DNA from: CBDFHC01 sp965247585
Lineage (GTDB): Bacteria > Chloroflexota > Dehalococcoidia > Lucifugimonadales > GCA-2712585
Assembly: GCA_965247585.1 (NCBI GenBank)
Contig: CBDFHC010000003.1
Location: forward strand, 558,001-622,000
DNA length: 64,000 nucleotides
Direction: 5' to 3'
Both the position numbers and the translations under genes were made by a program. This document shows positions 9,133 through 19,552 of the stretch, piece after piece (position 1 is the first letter of the stretch; every line of letters begins with the position of its first letter). The notes below the pieces were generated by a model. It was not told the DNA's origin, did no database searches, and saw only the letters and a program-made list of their open reading frames with translations.

Positions 9133-9275
9133 TTACAGACGCTGCTCCACCGATTTAGCTGCTGCGTTATGTTCTCCCATGAAGGTTAGAACCTCGGCTT
9201 TGGCCAGGGTGACCAATTCGGATGTTCTCCCATGAAGGTTAGAACCTCGGCTTTGGCCAGGGTGACCAATTCGGA
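9133..9275 (-). pseudogene. C-terminal coding tail with internal 53-bp duplication
   Basis: Read on the minus strand, SELVTLAKAEVLTFMGEHN then AAAKSVEQRL followed by TAA looks like the end of a real protein that I cannot name. A perfect 53-bp tandem duplication throws the second unit out of frame, so the tail is dead. No start or upstream body is visible. Confidence 0.35.
9169..9274. repeat. Perfect 53-bp tandem duplication (two units)
   Basis: Units 9169-9221 and 9222-9274 are identical. Two direct abutting copies without spacers fit replication slippage, not a CRISPR array. Confidence 0.85.
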
Positions 9276-9502
9276 CGTAAGTCTTCAGATTCGCTGGCGT
9301 CTGGCCACGGCAGGTCTGATTCTGTGCTTTTGCAGCACATCAAGAACGGGTTTATAGGGACATTCCAACGATATTCGAGCGCCCATATAAAGCCGTAGGG
9401 ATTCGCCCAGACTGATCACTAGGAACTATCGGGCGGCGGTTTTTCACGACCGTCCGCTTCAATGGCCTGATTGGCCTGCTCCAGATAGCTCATGAGAAGC
9501 GG

Positions 9503-10067
9503 TTGGTGGCCGACGAGTCGCTGAGCGTGGGCGGCAGGATTAAGGACAAAAACGGCGGCGAGAGCGCGTATACGGCCACCGTCTCGGTTCTCAACGTAGC
9601 CCCGGTGATCACGTCTGCCAGCGGCGACAGCATACTGGAGGGTGGGACGGCCAGCGTCAGCGCGGGCTACAGCGACGTGGGCAGGCTGGACACGCATGAG
9701 GCCACTATAGACTGGGGCGATAGTACCTCAGACGGGCCCTCCGCGGTGAGCGGGGGCAGCGTTGGCGGCAGCCACGCCTACGGAGACAACGGGACCTACA
9801 CCGTGACCATCACAGTGGAGGACGACGACACGGGCACGGTGTCCACCACGGTGGCGGTGAACGTAGCCAACGTGGCGCCCACCTTGAGCTTTGATACCAG
9901 CGGGGCCATAGGCTTCGCCGGAGGGCCGGCGTTCCTGGGCCGGGTGGGCCGTGAGCAGATGCACGACGCGTCGGCGACGGACCCTGGGTCTGACGACCTG
10001 ACCTTCACATGGGGCTTCGCTCCGGACCCGACAGCGGCGATCAACACGTACTTCAACAACGGCAGCT
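9503..10067 (+). pseudogene. PKD-domain surface protein fragment (duplicate of the main gene)
   Basis: Encodes an Ig/PKD-like unit (VAPVITSASGDSILEGGTAS, THEATIDWGDS, GSHAYGDNGTYTVTITVED) almost identical to residues encoded near 15330-15790 in the large surface gene. There is no signal peptide or start context; codon 9503 is only the first possible start. At about 10067 it runs in frame into an unrelated thiamine-pyrophosphate enzyme tail, so it is a fused remnant from duplication or rearrangement. Confidence 0.6.
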
Positions 10068-10279
10068 ACGCGCCATTGAGGCAGTTGCACCTACAATTTA
10101 ATCCTGAGGGCACCGCCGCCACCTCGGGGATTTTCCACGGCGTAGACATACCGGGGCCGGGCTATGCCCGTCTGGTGGAGCCATTTGACGGCCAAGGGTA
10201 ACGTGTTGAGGACCCTGCCCGATTGCAGGCCGCGATTTACTACGCTCTGCGGAAGGTGCGGGGGTTGGAGGCAAGGTAG
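10068..10279 (+). pseudogene. TPP-dependent enzyme (acetolactate-synthase-like) C-terminal fragment
   Basis: The frame shows GVDIPGPGYARLVEPF then, after TAA 10199-10201, RVEDPARLQAAIYYALRK and a TAG at 10277-10279. This is the usual C-terminal pattern of acetolactate-synthase/benzoylformate-decarboxylase relatives (D-F-x-x-L/V-A-E-A-F-G then rVe-P-x-x-L-x-x-A-l). Only the last 65 or so residues are left, fused behind the PKD fragment, with an in-frame stop. Confidence 0.5.
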
Positions 10280-10683
10280 CGCCGGTTAACGTGGTTTTAG
10301 GAAGCTGAGGGTTAGCGCTGCTTCTTGATCAGCGAATGGGGCGACAGCATTGCCCACAGCGGTCTTGCCAAGAATGTGTCGCGGACCACGGAGACCGTAC
10401 CGAACCACTTTTCAACCGCCGAGGCGGTGTGGGGTCAGCCGTCTGACGCCCCGTTGAACACGGAGCCGGACGTCCCAACGTTTCTCGGCTAGTGCGTTGC
10501 TTTGAAGGAGCGGCGATGGAATCAGTGGAATTAGACCAACAATAGAGATTTCTAAAAATTCGTTGCATTTAATGTAACTTCCGTTATGTTAGTTGGATTG
10601 ACAGCAGGTAGGTATCCCCTGGTAGGGTTGTCTGCACGCCAGTTCCACCTGGCGGTTCCCCGTATTCGACACCTGGAGGACGT
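10280..10683. other. Leader region of the surface gene, with a short coding remnant
   Basis: An in-frame stretch around 10330-10490 on the + strand (SEWGDSIAHSGLAKNVS onward to TAG) has protein-like composition but no start and no recognisable family. From 10560 the sequence is AT-rich; a TTGACA at 10598-10603 could be a -35 but no good -10 follows. GGAGG at 10675-10679 is the ribosome-binding site of the next gene. Confidence 0.35.
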
Positions 10684-12312
10684 ATGACTGTTTCTAAGGC
10701 CGGTTTGAGACGATGGCCGCTGCTGGTACTGACGTTTGGCGCGCTGGCACTGCTCGCCGCACTGGCCCTAACCTTGTCCCAGGCTACGGTTAAAGCTGAT
10801 CACGGTGGTAGCGGGGATATCGAGTTCATAGAATTCGTAAAGAACAACACCATCGGTGGCGACGTCGTTGGGTTGAATGGTGCCAAAGACGTCACAATAA
10901 GCCAAGATGGGAAATACGCCTACGTCATTGGCAACGATTTGAGAAACTCCAACAAATCTGGGGTAATGGTCTTCAGCCGCAACGCCACCACGGGCAAATT
11001 GACCTTTGTGGAACAGGAGCTAAACCCTAACCCACCCTATCCCTCGCCGGTGTTCCCCGTCGGCAGTTTGGTTACGCGATTCAGGGGACTGAGTGACGTC
11101 ATAATCAGCCCGAACGGCAACTTCGTCTATGTCAGCACTCAGAGAGACCAATCCGTTTTAACTTTCCTCCGCGATGCGGGCACCGGCGAATTAACATACC
11201 TGAGCCAGACTCACGTAAAACCACCGGGATTCGGTGGAGGTCAAAACGTGGTTGGGATGGCTATCTCCGATGATGGAAAGGACCTCTATACATCGGGCGC
11301 CGGACAACTCTCCCGCTTATCGGTAGACCTAGGCACGGGAGTGTTGACGCTCGTCGAGGGGTTCTATTGTTTCGCGCTATGCCAAGCCCAGTTCGGGGGT
11401 CAGGCAGTTGAGCACATTATTAAAGCCTCCCACGACGTAAAGATCAGCCCCGACCAGAAGTTCCTGTACGTAAGTAGCCCGCTCAACCATAGTAATTCAC
11501 CGTACCACGTCGCTGTGTTCGACCGGAAAGGGGGCACCGGTGAGACGATCCAATGCGGTGCGGGGCCCTGCGAGTTTAAATTCGTCCAAACCAACCCAGA
11601 CGGCCCGGTGGGCGATGCGCGGCACGACATTGTAATCAGTCCCGACGGCGCCTTCGTGTATGTCGGATCTCAATTCACAAACCTGATTTTTATCTACAGC
11701 CGGAATGCCACCACTGGGGAACTCACATTCTTGAACGGCGTGACGGCGCCTTTTTCTGCGCGGCACATGCACTTTGCGATGAGTCCGGACGGCGGAACCC
11801 TTATTAGCTACGCAGGGAACAGTCACCTTGACAGCTTTTTACGCGATCAGGTGACCGGCGGCCTGACCCTGGTCGACACGGAAAGAGACGGTGTGAACGG
11901 GGTGGACGGCCTCGCTAGGAACGGTGGCGTTGTCATCAGCCCTGACGGGAAACACGTCTATACCGCAGCCGGCAATGATGGTGCGGTGACCGCCTTCTTC
12001 CTGGACGATGGGGTGCCCCCGGTCGACCTTGGCTGCGCCGGGGAATCTGTCGAAACGGTGCTGAATACCAACGATTCCGGCCCAGGCTCGCTTCGGCAGG
12101 CCTTGGTGGATTCGGACGAACTGGTGGCTAGCCCTGGCGTATTCCCAGACCAAGCGACAATTTGCTTTGATCCCTCGCTGTCGGGGGAAACCATTACGGT
12201 GGATTCCCCGTTGCTAGTCGACACGAACGTGAGGTTGTATGGAATTGACCTGGCCTCGCGACTGACTATAAGCGGTGGCGATCTAGTACAAATTTTCGCG
12301 TCCCCGGGCTAA
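10684..12312 (+). pseudogene. Large surface protein, segment 1: signal peptide and beta-propeller
   Basis: 542 residues from ATG 10684 with GGAGG eight bases upstream. A membrane-spanning signal (residues about 10-36, ending near TVKADHGG) is followed by about six propeller blades of the lactonase/YVTN type, each with a pattern like ISQDGKYAYVIG or ISPDGAFVYVGS followed by FSRNATTGKLTF. After residue 450 comes a segment with NTNDSGPGSLRQAL, typical before right-handed beta-helix domains. The frame ends at TAA 12310-12312 because of a one-base loss in the C4G3 run near 12301-12308; the -1 frame continues as segment 2. Confidence 0.7.
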
Positions 12313-15300
12313 GATTTGTGGCGGAAGACAAATCTGAAAACCCCGCGCCTGTACACCTAACGGTAACGGGTCTTCGAATGACAAATGGCGTCGGCGATAA
12401 CTTCGGGGGAGGCGTGGCCCGCCCTGTTGCAGGCAGCTTTATAGAACTGTCGCAATGTGAAGTGTCAAACAACAAGGGGTCCCTGACGGGGGGCGGGAAT
12501 GGTGGCGCCATCGCCATGTTGAACCATGGAATCCTTCGCATCACCGATTGTACGTTCCGTGACAACCAAGCAGGCCAAGGCGGAGCCATCTACATCGATT
12601 TCAATCAAGGTGGGGTGGCCTTCGAGCATATAGTCGAGATAGATCGATCCTCGTTCATAGGCAATCAGACCGGTTGCTGTGGCAACGGGGCAGCTATCAA
12701 TTATGCCCGATCCTCGCAGCCCGGCGGCGGATTCTTCGCCAACTCTACTTTCAGCGGCAGTGAGGGCAGCTCCATAGTTGTAGCTCCAAACGGGCTCAAT
12801 CCGGGTGACTTCAAGATCATCAACGTAACCGCCGTCGACAACATTGTCTCTAGTGGCGCGACGATCCAGTTCAATCAACACGCCTACATGGCGAACACAG
12901 TCATCGCCCGAACCACGAGGAACGGTATTCCCAAAGCCGATTGCCGCTACAAAGAAACGGGGACGTTCATCGCAAACCATATACAAGACCCATCCTTGGG
13001 TTCGCTAAAGCGATGTATTGCGCAGACCACGGGCGATCCCGATCTGGGCGCGCTCGATGGTATCCCCGGTGACCACTACGGCGCGTCTGCGATCCTCATC
13101 AATGCTGGCAACAATGCCGAAGCCGCCGGGTTCGCGCTGGACCAGCGTGGCAATGCGCGCATCGTCAACGGGACCGTCGATATCGGCGCCGTTGAGGGCG
13201 CCGGCGCCGGGCTCTTCGACACCGACGAGGATGGCGTGCCGGACTCCCAGGACGCCTTCCCCAACGACCCCGACGAGTCCGCCGACACCGACGAAGACGG
13301 CGTGGGCGACAACGCCGACGCTTTCCCCAACGACCCCACCGAGTCCGCCGACGCCGACGGAGACGGTATCGGCGACAACGCAGACCCTGACGACGACAAC
13401 GACGGAATTCTCGACGTAGACGAGTCCGTCAGCTCCAGCTCCATTCTCACCTTCGAACCGGGCACCCCCTCCGGTCCAATTCCCGACCCGGTTAACTCGC
13501 CAAACATCACCGTCGACTTCCTGCACTCAAACTATTGGTCAACTAGGTACGGCGATCTCCTCCATGTCCGCTATACGACGAACGGTGTAACACCAAGTAT
13601 GGAGATCACGTTTACAGCCGACTCTGGTTTTCTAGCCGTACTCAAGTCTTTCGACATGGGCGGATGGCCCGACTCCGACTATGACATCACCTCGGTCCAG
13701 GTATGGGACGGATCAGGCGTAGTCCTCTACGATTCAGGGCCCGTGACCATTGAGGGTGCTTTCGACGGCGGACCCCGCCACACTCACTTCGAGTTCTCTC
13801 CGGAGCTTGAGGCAGAGGTGTTGAGAATACGAATAGACTGTCTCGCGCTTGGTGGTGCGTGCTGGAATAATGGGATCGACAACGTCGCCTACGGCCAAAA
13901 GCAAGCTGGGGCCAGTGGGCCAGCCGACAGCGATGGTGACGGGGTCGCGGATAACGCAGACCTATGCCCCGGGACCGCTTTGGGTACGGCAGTAGGCGAA
14001 GACGGTTGCCCACTGGACACAACGCCGCCCGATATCACGCCCAACGTCAACGGAACCCTGGGCAACAACGGCTGGTACGTCTCTGACGTGGCGGTGACCT
14101 GGACGGTGACGGACGGTGAGTCCGACGTGACGACCGCTGGATGTGGGGCTCAGAACGTCACCGCCGACACGGCTGGCGTTACCTTTACCTGTTCGGCCGA
14201 GTCCGAAGGGGGGTCAGCCTCAGAGAGCGTGACCATCAAGCGAGACGCAACGGCGCCAACGATCACCGCGTCGCGGGACGTTGGGCCGAACGCCAACGGG
14301 TGGAATAACACCCCGGTGACCGTAAGCTACACCTGCACCGACGGATTGTCGGGCATCGACACCTGCTCAAGCCCGGAGACGCTGGGCGAGGGCGGGGGAC
14401 AGAGCGCCACGGGGACGGCGGTAGACCTGACCAACCCCGTCATCACCGCGTCGCGGGACGTGGGTCCGAACGCCAACGGGTGGAACAACAGCAGCGTGAC
14501 GGTAAGCTACTTTGCCAGCAACGTCTCCACGATTATCTTCCAGGGTGGAGAGGTTACGGGATCGCCGACTTCTGGTTACAGTGAGTCAGGCCTGACCATG
14601 ACCATGACAGACTCCTTCAACCCGCACTTCCATAACGGTGTGCTGGATACCCTGGACCCTGATGGAGCGATCATGATCCATTGCTGCGGCAACGGATCAG
14701 AGAACGCCCTGTTTGACATGGGTGGGGCTACCTTTGACGTGATCAGTTTCGAAATCTCCCCCACCACTGTTTCTCTCGGCATCAACGTGTTCACACCGTC
14801 ATCGGGGGCCCCCATAACCGTGACGACGCCAGGCACCGTTTCCCCGGGGTGGACCGACATCACATCGTTCACCTGGAACATTTCGGGCTCGGCCGCCCAG
14901 GCGGTGATCGATAACCTGGTAGTCAGCGGTTCCGGGATAGATGCAGGGGCCAGCGACCTGGGCGACGACGTGCTGAGCAGCGAAGGCGCGGGACAGAGCG
15001 GCACGGGGACAGCGGTGGACCTGGCAGGGAACAGCGCCAGCGCCACGGAGAGCCCCATCAACATAGACTCAACGGCGCCGGTGGCTGTCCACTCAGGGCC
15101 TTTCAGCGTGGCTGAAGGGAGCAGTGTTCTGCTGGACGGCACAGGCTCCACGGACAACCTTTCGGGTGTGGCCACAACGGCGTGGGACACCGATGGCGAT
15201 GGTTATGACGACGGCGACCCGGCCACCTTCAACGGGATTGACGACGGTGTGATCGGGGTCTCCTTGCAGGTAATAGATTTGGCTGGAAATGTCAGCGTGG

Positions 15301-15816
15301 CCAACACCTCGGTGACGGTAAACAACGTAGCCCCGGTGATCACCTCAGCCAGCGGCGACAGCATACTGGAGGGTGGGACGGCCAGCGTCAGCGCGGGCTA
15401 CACAGACGTAGGCACGCTGGACACGCATGAGGCCACCATAGACTGGGGCGATAGCACCAGCGACGGGCCTTCCGCGGTGAGCGGCGGCAGCGTTAGCGGG
15501 AGCCACGCCTACGGAGACAACGGCACCTACACCGTGACCATCACAGTGGAGGACGACGACACGGGCACGGTATCCACCACGGTGGCGGTGAACGTGGCCA
15601 ACGTGGCGCCGACCTTGAGCTTTGACACCAGCGGAGCGGTAAGCTTCGCCGGAGGGCCGGCGTTCCTGGGCCGGGTGAACCGTGAGCAGACGCACGACGC
15701 GTCGGCGACGGACCCGGGCAGCGATGACCTGACCTTCACATGGGGCTTCGCCCCGGACCCGACAGCGGCGGCGAACACCTACTTCAACAACGGGGCCAGC
15801 GCGGACCCGCTACCTA
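12309..15816 (+). pseudogene. Large surface protein, segment 2: beta-helix, TSP3 and Ig/PKD repeats
   Basis: Continues segment 1 after the frameshift. In order: a beta-helix-like region (GGAIAMLNHGILRI, GQGGAIYIDF); three Ca-binding TSP3-like repeats (DTDEDGVPDSQDAFPNDPDE and two more) near 13200-13430; a jelly-roll-like domain; another TSP3 unit (DSDGDGVADNADLCPG); two bacterial Ig-like repeats sharing ITASRDVGPNANGWNN, the second split by an inserted domain of about 140 residues; and a PKD domain (HEATIDWGDST) near 15400. IS630 copy A interrupts it at the TA 15815-15816. Acts outside the cell, probably in adhesion. Confidence 0.7.
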
Positions 15817-15908
15817 GTACTCAGTCAACTCGGTTTTGGTAATTGTTTAAGAAAACGTCTAAGGTTGCTACCCTTTTTTAGGAGTGTTGACGTAGGAGGG
15901 TGGCAGCC

Positions 15909-16436
15909 ATGGGACGAGAACGGTATGTGGTCCGGTTGGAAAGGGAAGAACGAGACCAGTTGGAACGACTGATTCGCGGGGGAAAGAGCCCAGCGCGAAA
16001 GGTTGCCCGGGCCCGTATTCTGCTAAAGGCAGATACGGGCTGGGGGGTGATGCGCATCGTGGAGGCGCTGGACACGTCTGCGGGTACGGTGTGCCGTACC
16101 AAGCGGCGGTACCTGGAGGGAGGACTGAAGCGGGCCTTGGAGGAAGATCCTCGGCCAGGACATCCGACCAAACTGGATGAGCGGGGGGAAGCGCACCTGA
16201 TTGCCCTGGCGTGCAGCGAGGCCCCTCCAGGCCATGACCACTGGACCCTGCGGCTCCTGGCAAACAAGGTGGTGGAGTTGGGGCTGGCGCCCTCCATGTC
16301 CCACGAGGGAATTCGCAAGCGGTTGAAAAAACAGTCTCAAGCCGTGGCAGAAGAAGGAGTGGTGTATTCCCCAGGTGAGCGCCGAGTTTGTGGCGTGTAT
16401 GGAGGATGTGCTGGACCTTTACGCGGAACCCTATGA
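15909..16436 (+). CDS. IS630-family transposase, ORF1 (HTH part)
   Basis: Start ATG 15909, nine bases after AGGAGG (GTG 15900 is also possible). Contains a homeodomain-like HTH (RKVARARILLKADTGWG, TSAGTVCRTKRRYLEGG) and the winged region ending EGIRKRLKK. The frame passes through an A6 tract at 16326-16331 and then leaves the conserved sequence, ending at 16436. Two more A residues would fuse it in frame to ORF2. Confidence 0.85.
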   Translation: MGRERYVVRLEREERDQLERLIRGGKSPARKVARARILLKADTGWGVMRIVEALDTSAGTVCRTKRRYLEGGLKRALEEDPRPGHPTKLDERGEAHLIALACSEAPPGHDHWTLRLLANKVVELGLAPSMSHEGIRKRLKKQSQAVAEEGVVYSPGERRVCGVYGGCAGPLRGTL

Positions 16437-17022
16437 CCCAGAGCGCCCGGTGGTCTGTTTCGACGAGACCTCCAAGCAGTTGCTGGCGGAAAAGAGGTCT
16501 CCGATCCCGCCCAAGCCGGCACGACGGGAGCGATACGATTACGAGTACCAGCGCAATGGCACCCGAAACCTGTTCATGCTGTGCGAGCCCCTGGCGGGCT
16601 GGAGGCATGTGGCAGTGACCGAACGTCGTACCATGGTGGACTTCGCTCAGCAGATGCGGTGGCTGGCCGATGAAGCTTACCCAGCGTCCGAGAAGATCCG
16701 GGTGGTGCTGGACAACCTCAACACCCACAAACCAGCTTCCCTCTACGAAACCTTCGAGCCCAAGGAGGCTAGGCGAATACGCAAACGCTTGGAGTTTCAC
16801 TACACTCCCAAGCACGGTAGTTGGCTCAACATGGCAGAGATCGAGTTCAGTGTCTTGGCCAGGCGAGTCCTGCGCCGGCGTATTGCCGATGAAGAGACTT
16901 TGAGTGGCGAGATCGCGGCCCTGGAGGCAGAACGAAACCAAGCCGGAGCAACCATTGACTGGAGATTCTCCACTGTGGACGCCCGAGTCAAGCTTCACCA
17001 TCTCTATCCTGCCAACAATTAG
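16375..17022 (+). CDS. IS630-family transposase, ORF2 (DDE catalytic part)
   Basis: Catalytic domain with RPVVCFDETSKQL (first Asp), VVLDNLNTHKPASLYE (second Asp) and GSWLNMAEIEFS (Glu), the DDE triad of IS630. The conserved frame is open upstream to the A-tract (SLKPWQKKEWCIP), so the protein is expected as a fusion with ORF1 by slippage. Here, with A6, ORF2 is +1 to ORF1. Confidence 0.88.
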   Translation: MSAEFVACMEDVLDLYAEPYDPERPVVCFDETSKQLLAEKRSPIPPKPARRERYDYEYQRNGTRNLFMLCEPLAGWRHVAVTERRTMVDFAQQMRWLADEAYPASEKIRVVLDNLNTHKPASLYETFEPKEARRIRKRLEFHYTPKHGSWLNMAEIEFSVLARRVLRRRIADEETLSGEIAALEAERNQAGATIDWRFSTVDARVKLHHLYPANN

Positions 17023-17035
17023 GTTGACTGAGTAC

Positions 17036-17870
17036 TAGTCCCCACGGGACATACCCCTTCGGGGCGTCGGACAACGCGTCGGTGACCTTCATAGCGGCGG
17101 GCATCTACACGGTAAGCGTGTCGGTGGCGGACGACGACGGAGGGAGCGACGCGGACGGCCTGACGAAGATAGTGGAGGACGACTGCGACTGCGCCAAGAG
17201 CAAGGGGTTCTGGAAGAAGCAGGTAAAGGACAAGGGTAAGAAACAGATAGACGCCGACACCATGCAGACGTACCTGGACATAGTGAACTACGCCAGCGGC
17301 CACTTCAGCGAAGTGACGGCGGCGGCCACCATAGCGCAGGCGCAGCAGGTGCTGGACCCGAAGAGCGGGAACAACGGAGGAGGCAGCGGCAACGGAAGCA
17401 ACCAGTCCAAGGACTCGGGCTCAGGCTCCGGTAGTGGCAAAAAGAAGAAGGGTGGCAAGGACAAGAAGGGTGGAGACGCCAGCGGCTCAGGCGGCGACAG
17501 TGGCAGCGGCAACAAGCTGGACAAGAAGCGCCGGGACGCCACATCGCAGGCATTGGCTGCATGGCTGAACTTCGCCAAGGGTGGGGTGGAATGGGACGAG
17601 GCCATCACCGTGGACCAGGGGAGCGGCAGCGGCAGCGGGTCCGGCAACGGGGCGCCGGCGGAGGTACTCTCCTTCCAGGCGCTGATAGCCGAAGTCGAGG
17701 CCATCCTGAACAACCCGAACGCGACGAAGGACGACCTGAACCGGGCCAAGGAGCTGGCGGAGTCGGTGAACCAGCACGACAAGAACAACCCGTTGTGCGA
17801 CACCGGGTCAGGGTCAGACAAGAACAGCAAATCCGGCTCGGGGAACAGCAAGAGCGGCTCCAAGTCATAG
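17036..17870 (+). pseudogene. Large surface protein, segment 3: C-terminal part
   Basis: The frame continues from segment 2 once the IS630 is removed. It starts with the rest of a PKD-like unit (AGIYTVSVSVADDDGG), then DCDCAKSKGFWKKQ, a Cys-rich GFWK motif also found at the C-terminal region of other surface proteins. A low-complexity Gly-Ser-Lys region follows, with a helical insert (FQALIAEVEAILNNPNATK), ending SGSKS and TAG 17868-17870. No C-terminal transmembrane anchor or sorting signal is present, so exosortase or sortase anchoring is not supported for this protein. Confidence 0.65.
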
Positions 17871-17920
17871 ATAGAAACAAGATAGGCTGACAAGAGAGTC
17901 AGCGACACAGAGGAACAGAT

Positions 17921-17953
17921 GGAAGGCCGGGCGCAAAAAACGTCCGGCCTTCC
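17921..17953 (+). terminator. Hairpin terminator after the surface gene
   Basis: Inverted repeat GGAAGGCCGG (17921-17930) and CCGGCCTTCC (17944-17953) with an A-rich loop, 50 bases after the stop codon. A related hairpin follows the duplicated 3' end at 19553-19579. Confidence 0.65.
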
Positions 17954-17986
17954 TGATTCCAGCCCTGTGAGATAAAATTGACAGAA

Positions 17987-18901
17987 ATGAGACGTGACGT
18001 ACCGCCCCTAGTTCCTGTTGGTGAAGGCCAACAGGACAAACCCCAGCGCCCCCCGCTCTTTGACGCCGGTGATGCCGTGGACTCAGACCTAACCGTAGTC
18101 GACCACCTGGGAGGGACCGCCAAAGTTGACCTGTTCCTTTGCCGGAGCAAGAAGCTAAATGAATTGGTGGCCTGCAAGGTCTTGCTCCCTCCGTGGCGGG
18201 TCCACTTCAAGTCCCTGGAGGACTTCCTTCAGGAAGGCGAGATGCAGATGAAACTGCACCATCCCCACGTTATCGAAGGCCATTCGGTAGAGCTTCTGCC
18301 GCATCCTCGCATCGTGATGGAATACCTGCCGGGGCAGACCATTGGGGACGCCTTTTTCGAGGGCAACTTCGCCGCTTTTGACTTGGAAGACACGGTGGAC
18401 GTTGTTTTTCAGTTGGCCGATGCGCTGACGTACGTTCACCAGGCTGGGATTCTCCATCTGGACGTGAAGCCCGGCAACGTGATGTATGACGACGGCCACG
18501 TCACCCTGTTCGATTTCAGCGTGGCGGAGTACTACTCCCCAGACGATCCCTTCAAAGACAACGCCGGCACTCGAAAGTACATGGCGCCCGAGCAGACGTT
18601 CCGAAAAGAGGTGGGTTACGCCACGGACGTGTTCGGGATGGGGGTAGTCTTCTACCGGCTGCTCACAGGGGGTGAAAGGCCGTACCCAGAGATCAAAGAG
18701 GAGCGTGAAGGCGAAGATAGACCCCGTAAACGGTTGGACTACACGGACCAGCCCAAGCCCCCCTCAGAAATAGACCCCACCGTGCCGGAGTCCATCAGCG
18801 CCGTGGCGCTCACCGCCCTGGAGCCAGACGCCGATAAACGCTTCCCCACGCCTGAGGAGTTTGCCAACGCGCTGAGCAGGGCGTGGGAAGAGTTGGACTG
18901 A
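17987..18901 (+). CDS. Serine/threonine protein kinase (PknB-like)
   Basis: About 304 residues from ATG 17987 (TTG 17978 in the same frame is an alternative). Hanks-type kinase: ATP-binding Lys in ELVACKVL, catalytic loop HLDVKPGN with Asp, Lys and Asn, APE motif in MAPEQ. The Mg-binding DFG is DFS (LFDFSVAEY). There is no transmembrane helix or PASTA domain, so it is cytoplasmic. It sits between two copies of the surface-protein 3' end, 115 bases after the first; whether it acts on that system is unknown. Confidence 0.85.
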   Translation: MRRDVPPLVPVGEGQQDKPQRPPLFDAGDAVDSDLTVVDHLGGTAKVDLFLCRSKKLNELVACKVLLPPWRVHFKSLEDFLQEGEMQMKLHHPHVIEGHSVELLPHPRIVMEYLPGQTIGDAFFEGNFAAFDLEDTVDVVFQLADALTYVHQAGILHLDVKPGNVMYDDGHVTLFDFSVAEYYSPDDPFKDNAGTRKYMAPEQTFRKEVGYATDVFGMGVVFYRLLTGGERPYPEIKEEREGEDRPRKRLDYTDQPKPPSEIDPTVPESISAVALTALEPDADKRFPTPEEFANALSRAWEELD

Positions 18902-18903
18902 CG

Positions 18904-18968
18904 GCGGGCCGCCGGCACCCGCGGCCAGCAGCGCCAGTGGCAACGGTGACGGCAAGGGCAAGAAGTAA
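18904..18968 (+). pseudogene. Short surface-protein C-terminal tail
   Basis: After the kinase stop, another frame reads GGPPAPAASSASGNGDGKGKK then TAA, similar in composition to the low-complexity tails of the surface gene. There is no start, so it is a remnant, followed by a hairpin terminator at 18997. Confidence 0.35.
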
Positions 18969-18996
18969 GCCTTAGCCACGGATAAAGGCAGCAAAC

Positions 18997-19033
18997 AGAA
19001 GGGCGCTCCGGTATTCGCCGGGTCGCCCTTCTT
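18997..19033. terminator. Hairpin terminator
   Basis: AGAAGGGCG and CGCCCTTCT arms separated by about 18 bases, positioned after the kinase and the short tail. Confidence 0.55.
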
Positions 19034-19229
19034 GCGGCCGGCTCCATCTCAGCCTCAAACTCTTCAAACCTGGCGTCTGGGGAGATTGCCCTTGCGTCGC
19101 TCTTGTGCTTTGACAAACGTTGAGCTTTGGTCAGTCAAGCGGTAGGAGCGTCCTGTTGTTTCATCAGTTGGGCAACCCGGATATCGCATGGGAACAAACC
19201 ATGAAAAGGGGTTCCTGGAGGGAACATAT

Positions 19230-19498
19230 ATGTTGAGGCGCCTCGCTCCAGGTATGGTTGGTCTAACGCTGGCTCTTATCGTTGCCTGCGGCGGAGGCGG
19301 TACCCTACTTCGAGGCGCTGATCGCCCAGGTAGAGGCCATCCTGAACAACCCCAACGCGACGAAGGATGACCTGAACAGGGCGAAGGAGCTGGCTGAGTA
19401 GGTGACCCAGCACGACGCTAACGATCCGCTGTGCGACACCGGCTCAGGGCAGGATGAGAACAGCGGCTCGGGGAACGACCAGATCGGCTCCGGGTCAT
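19230..19498 (+). pseudogene. Lipoprotein signal fused to a duplicated surface-protein 3' end
   Basis: ATG 19230 follows GGAGG and encodes a lipoprotein signal (MLRRLAPGMVGLTLALIVAC, lipobox LIVAC). Immediately after, a shifted frame reads YFEALIAQVEAILNNPN and then a Gly-Ser tail ending at TAG 19496-19498, a near copy of the region 17660-17870 of the large gene. A TAG at 19399-19401 replaces a Ser codon. So it is a truncated, frameshifted duplicate. Confidence 0.6.
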
Positions 19499-19552
19499 AG
19501 ATAGCAAATGAATGGGCTGACGACAGGGTAAGCTACACGGAGGAACAGACTG

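Larger units (their letters stand above)
15817..17035 (+). mobile_element. IS630-family insertion sequence, copy A
   Basis: 1,219 bp between TA dinucleotides (15815-15816, 17036-17037), the target duplication typical of IS630/Tc1. Ends are GTACTCAGTCAAC and its inverted partner GTTGACTGAGTAC. Removing the element plus one TA restores an uninterrupted surface-protein frame (CTA CCT AGT CCC CAC). Nearly identical to copy B at 42757-43976, from which it differs by one A in the internal A-tract. Confidence 0.93.

Noticed and set aside
9169..9274. Two-unit repeat as a CRISPR array
   Set aside because: The units abut without spacers and there are only two; no cas genes nearby.
13005..13526. Minus-strand frame opposite the TSP3 repeats
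   Set aside because: Val/Gly-rich shadow produced by the Asp-rich repeats on the + strand.
15868..17001. Long reverse-strand frame across IS630 copy A (also 42818-43942)
   Set aside because: Antisense shadow of the transposase; repeats exactly with the IS and has no family features.
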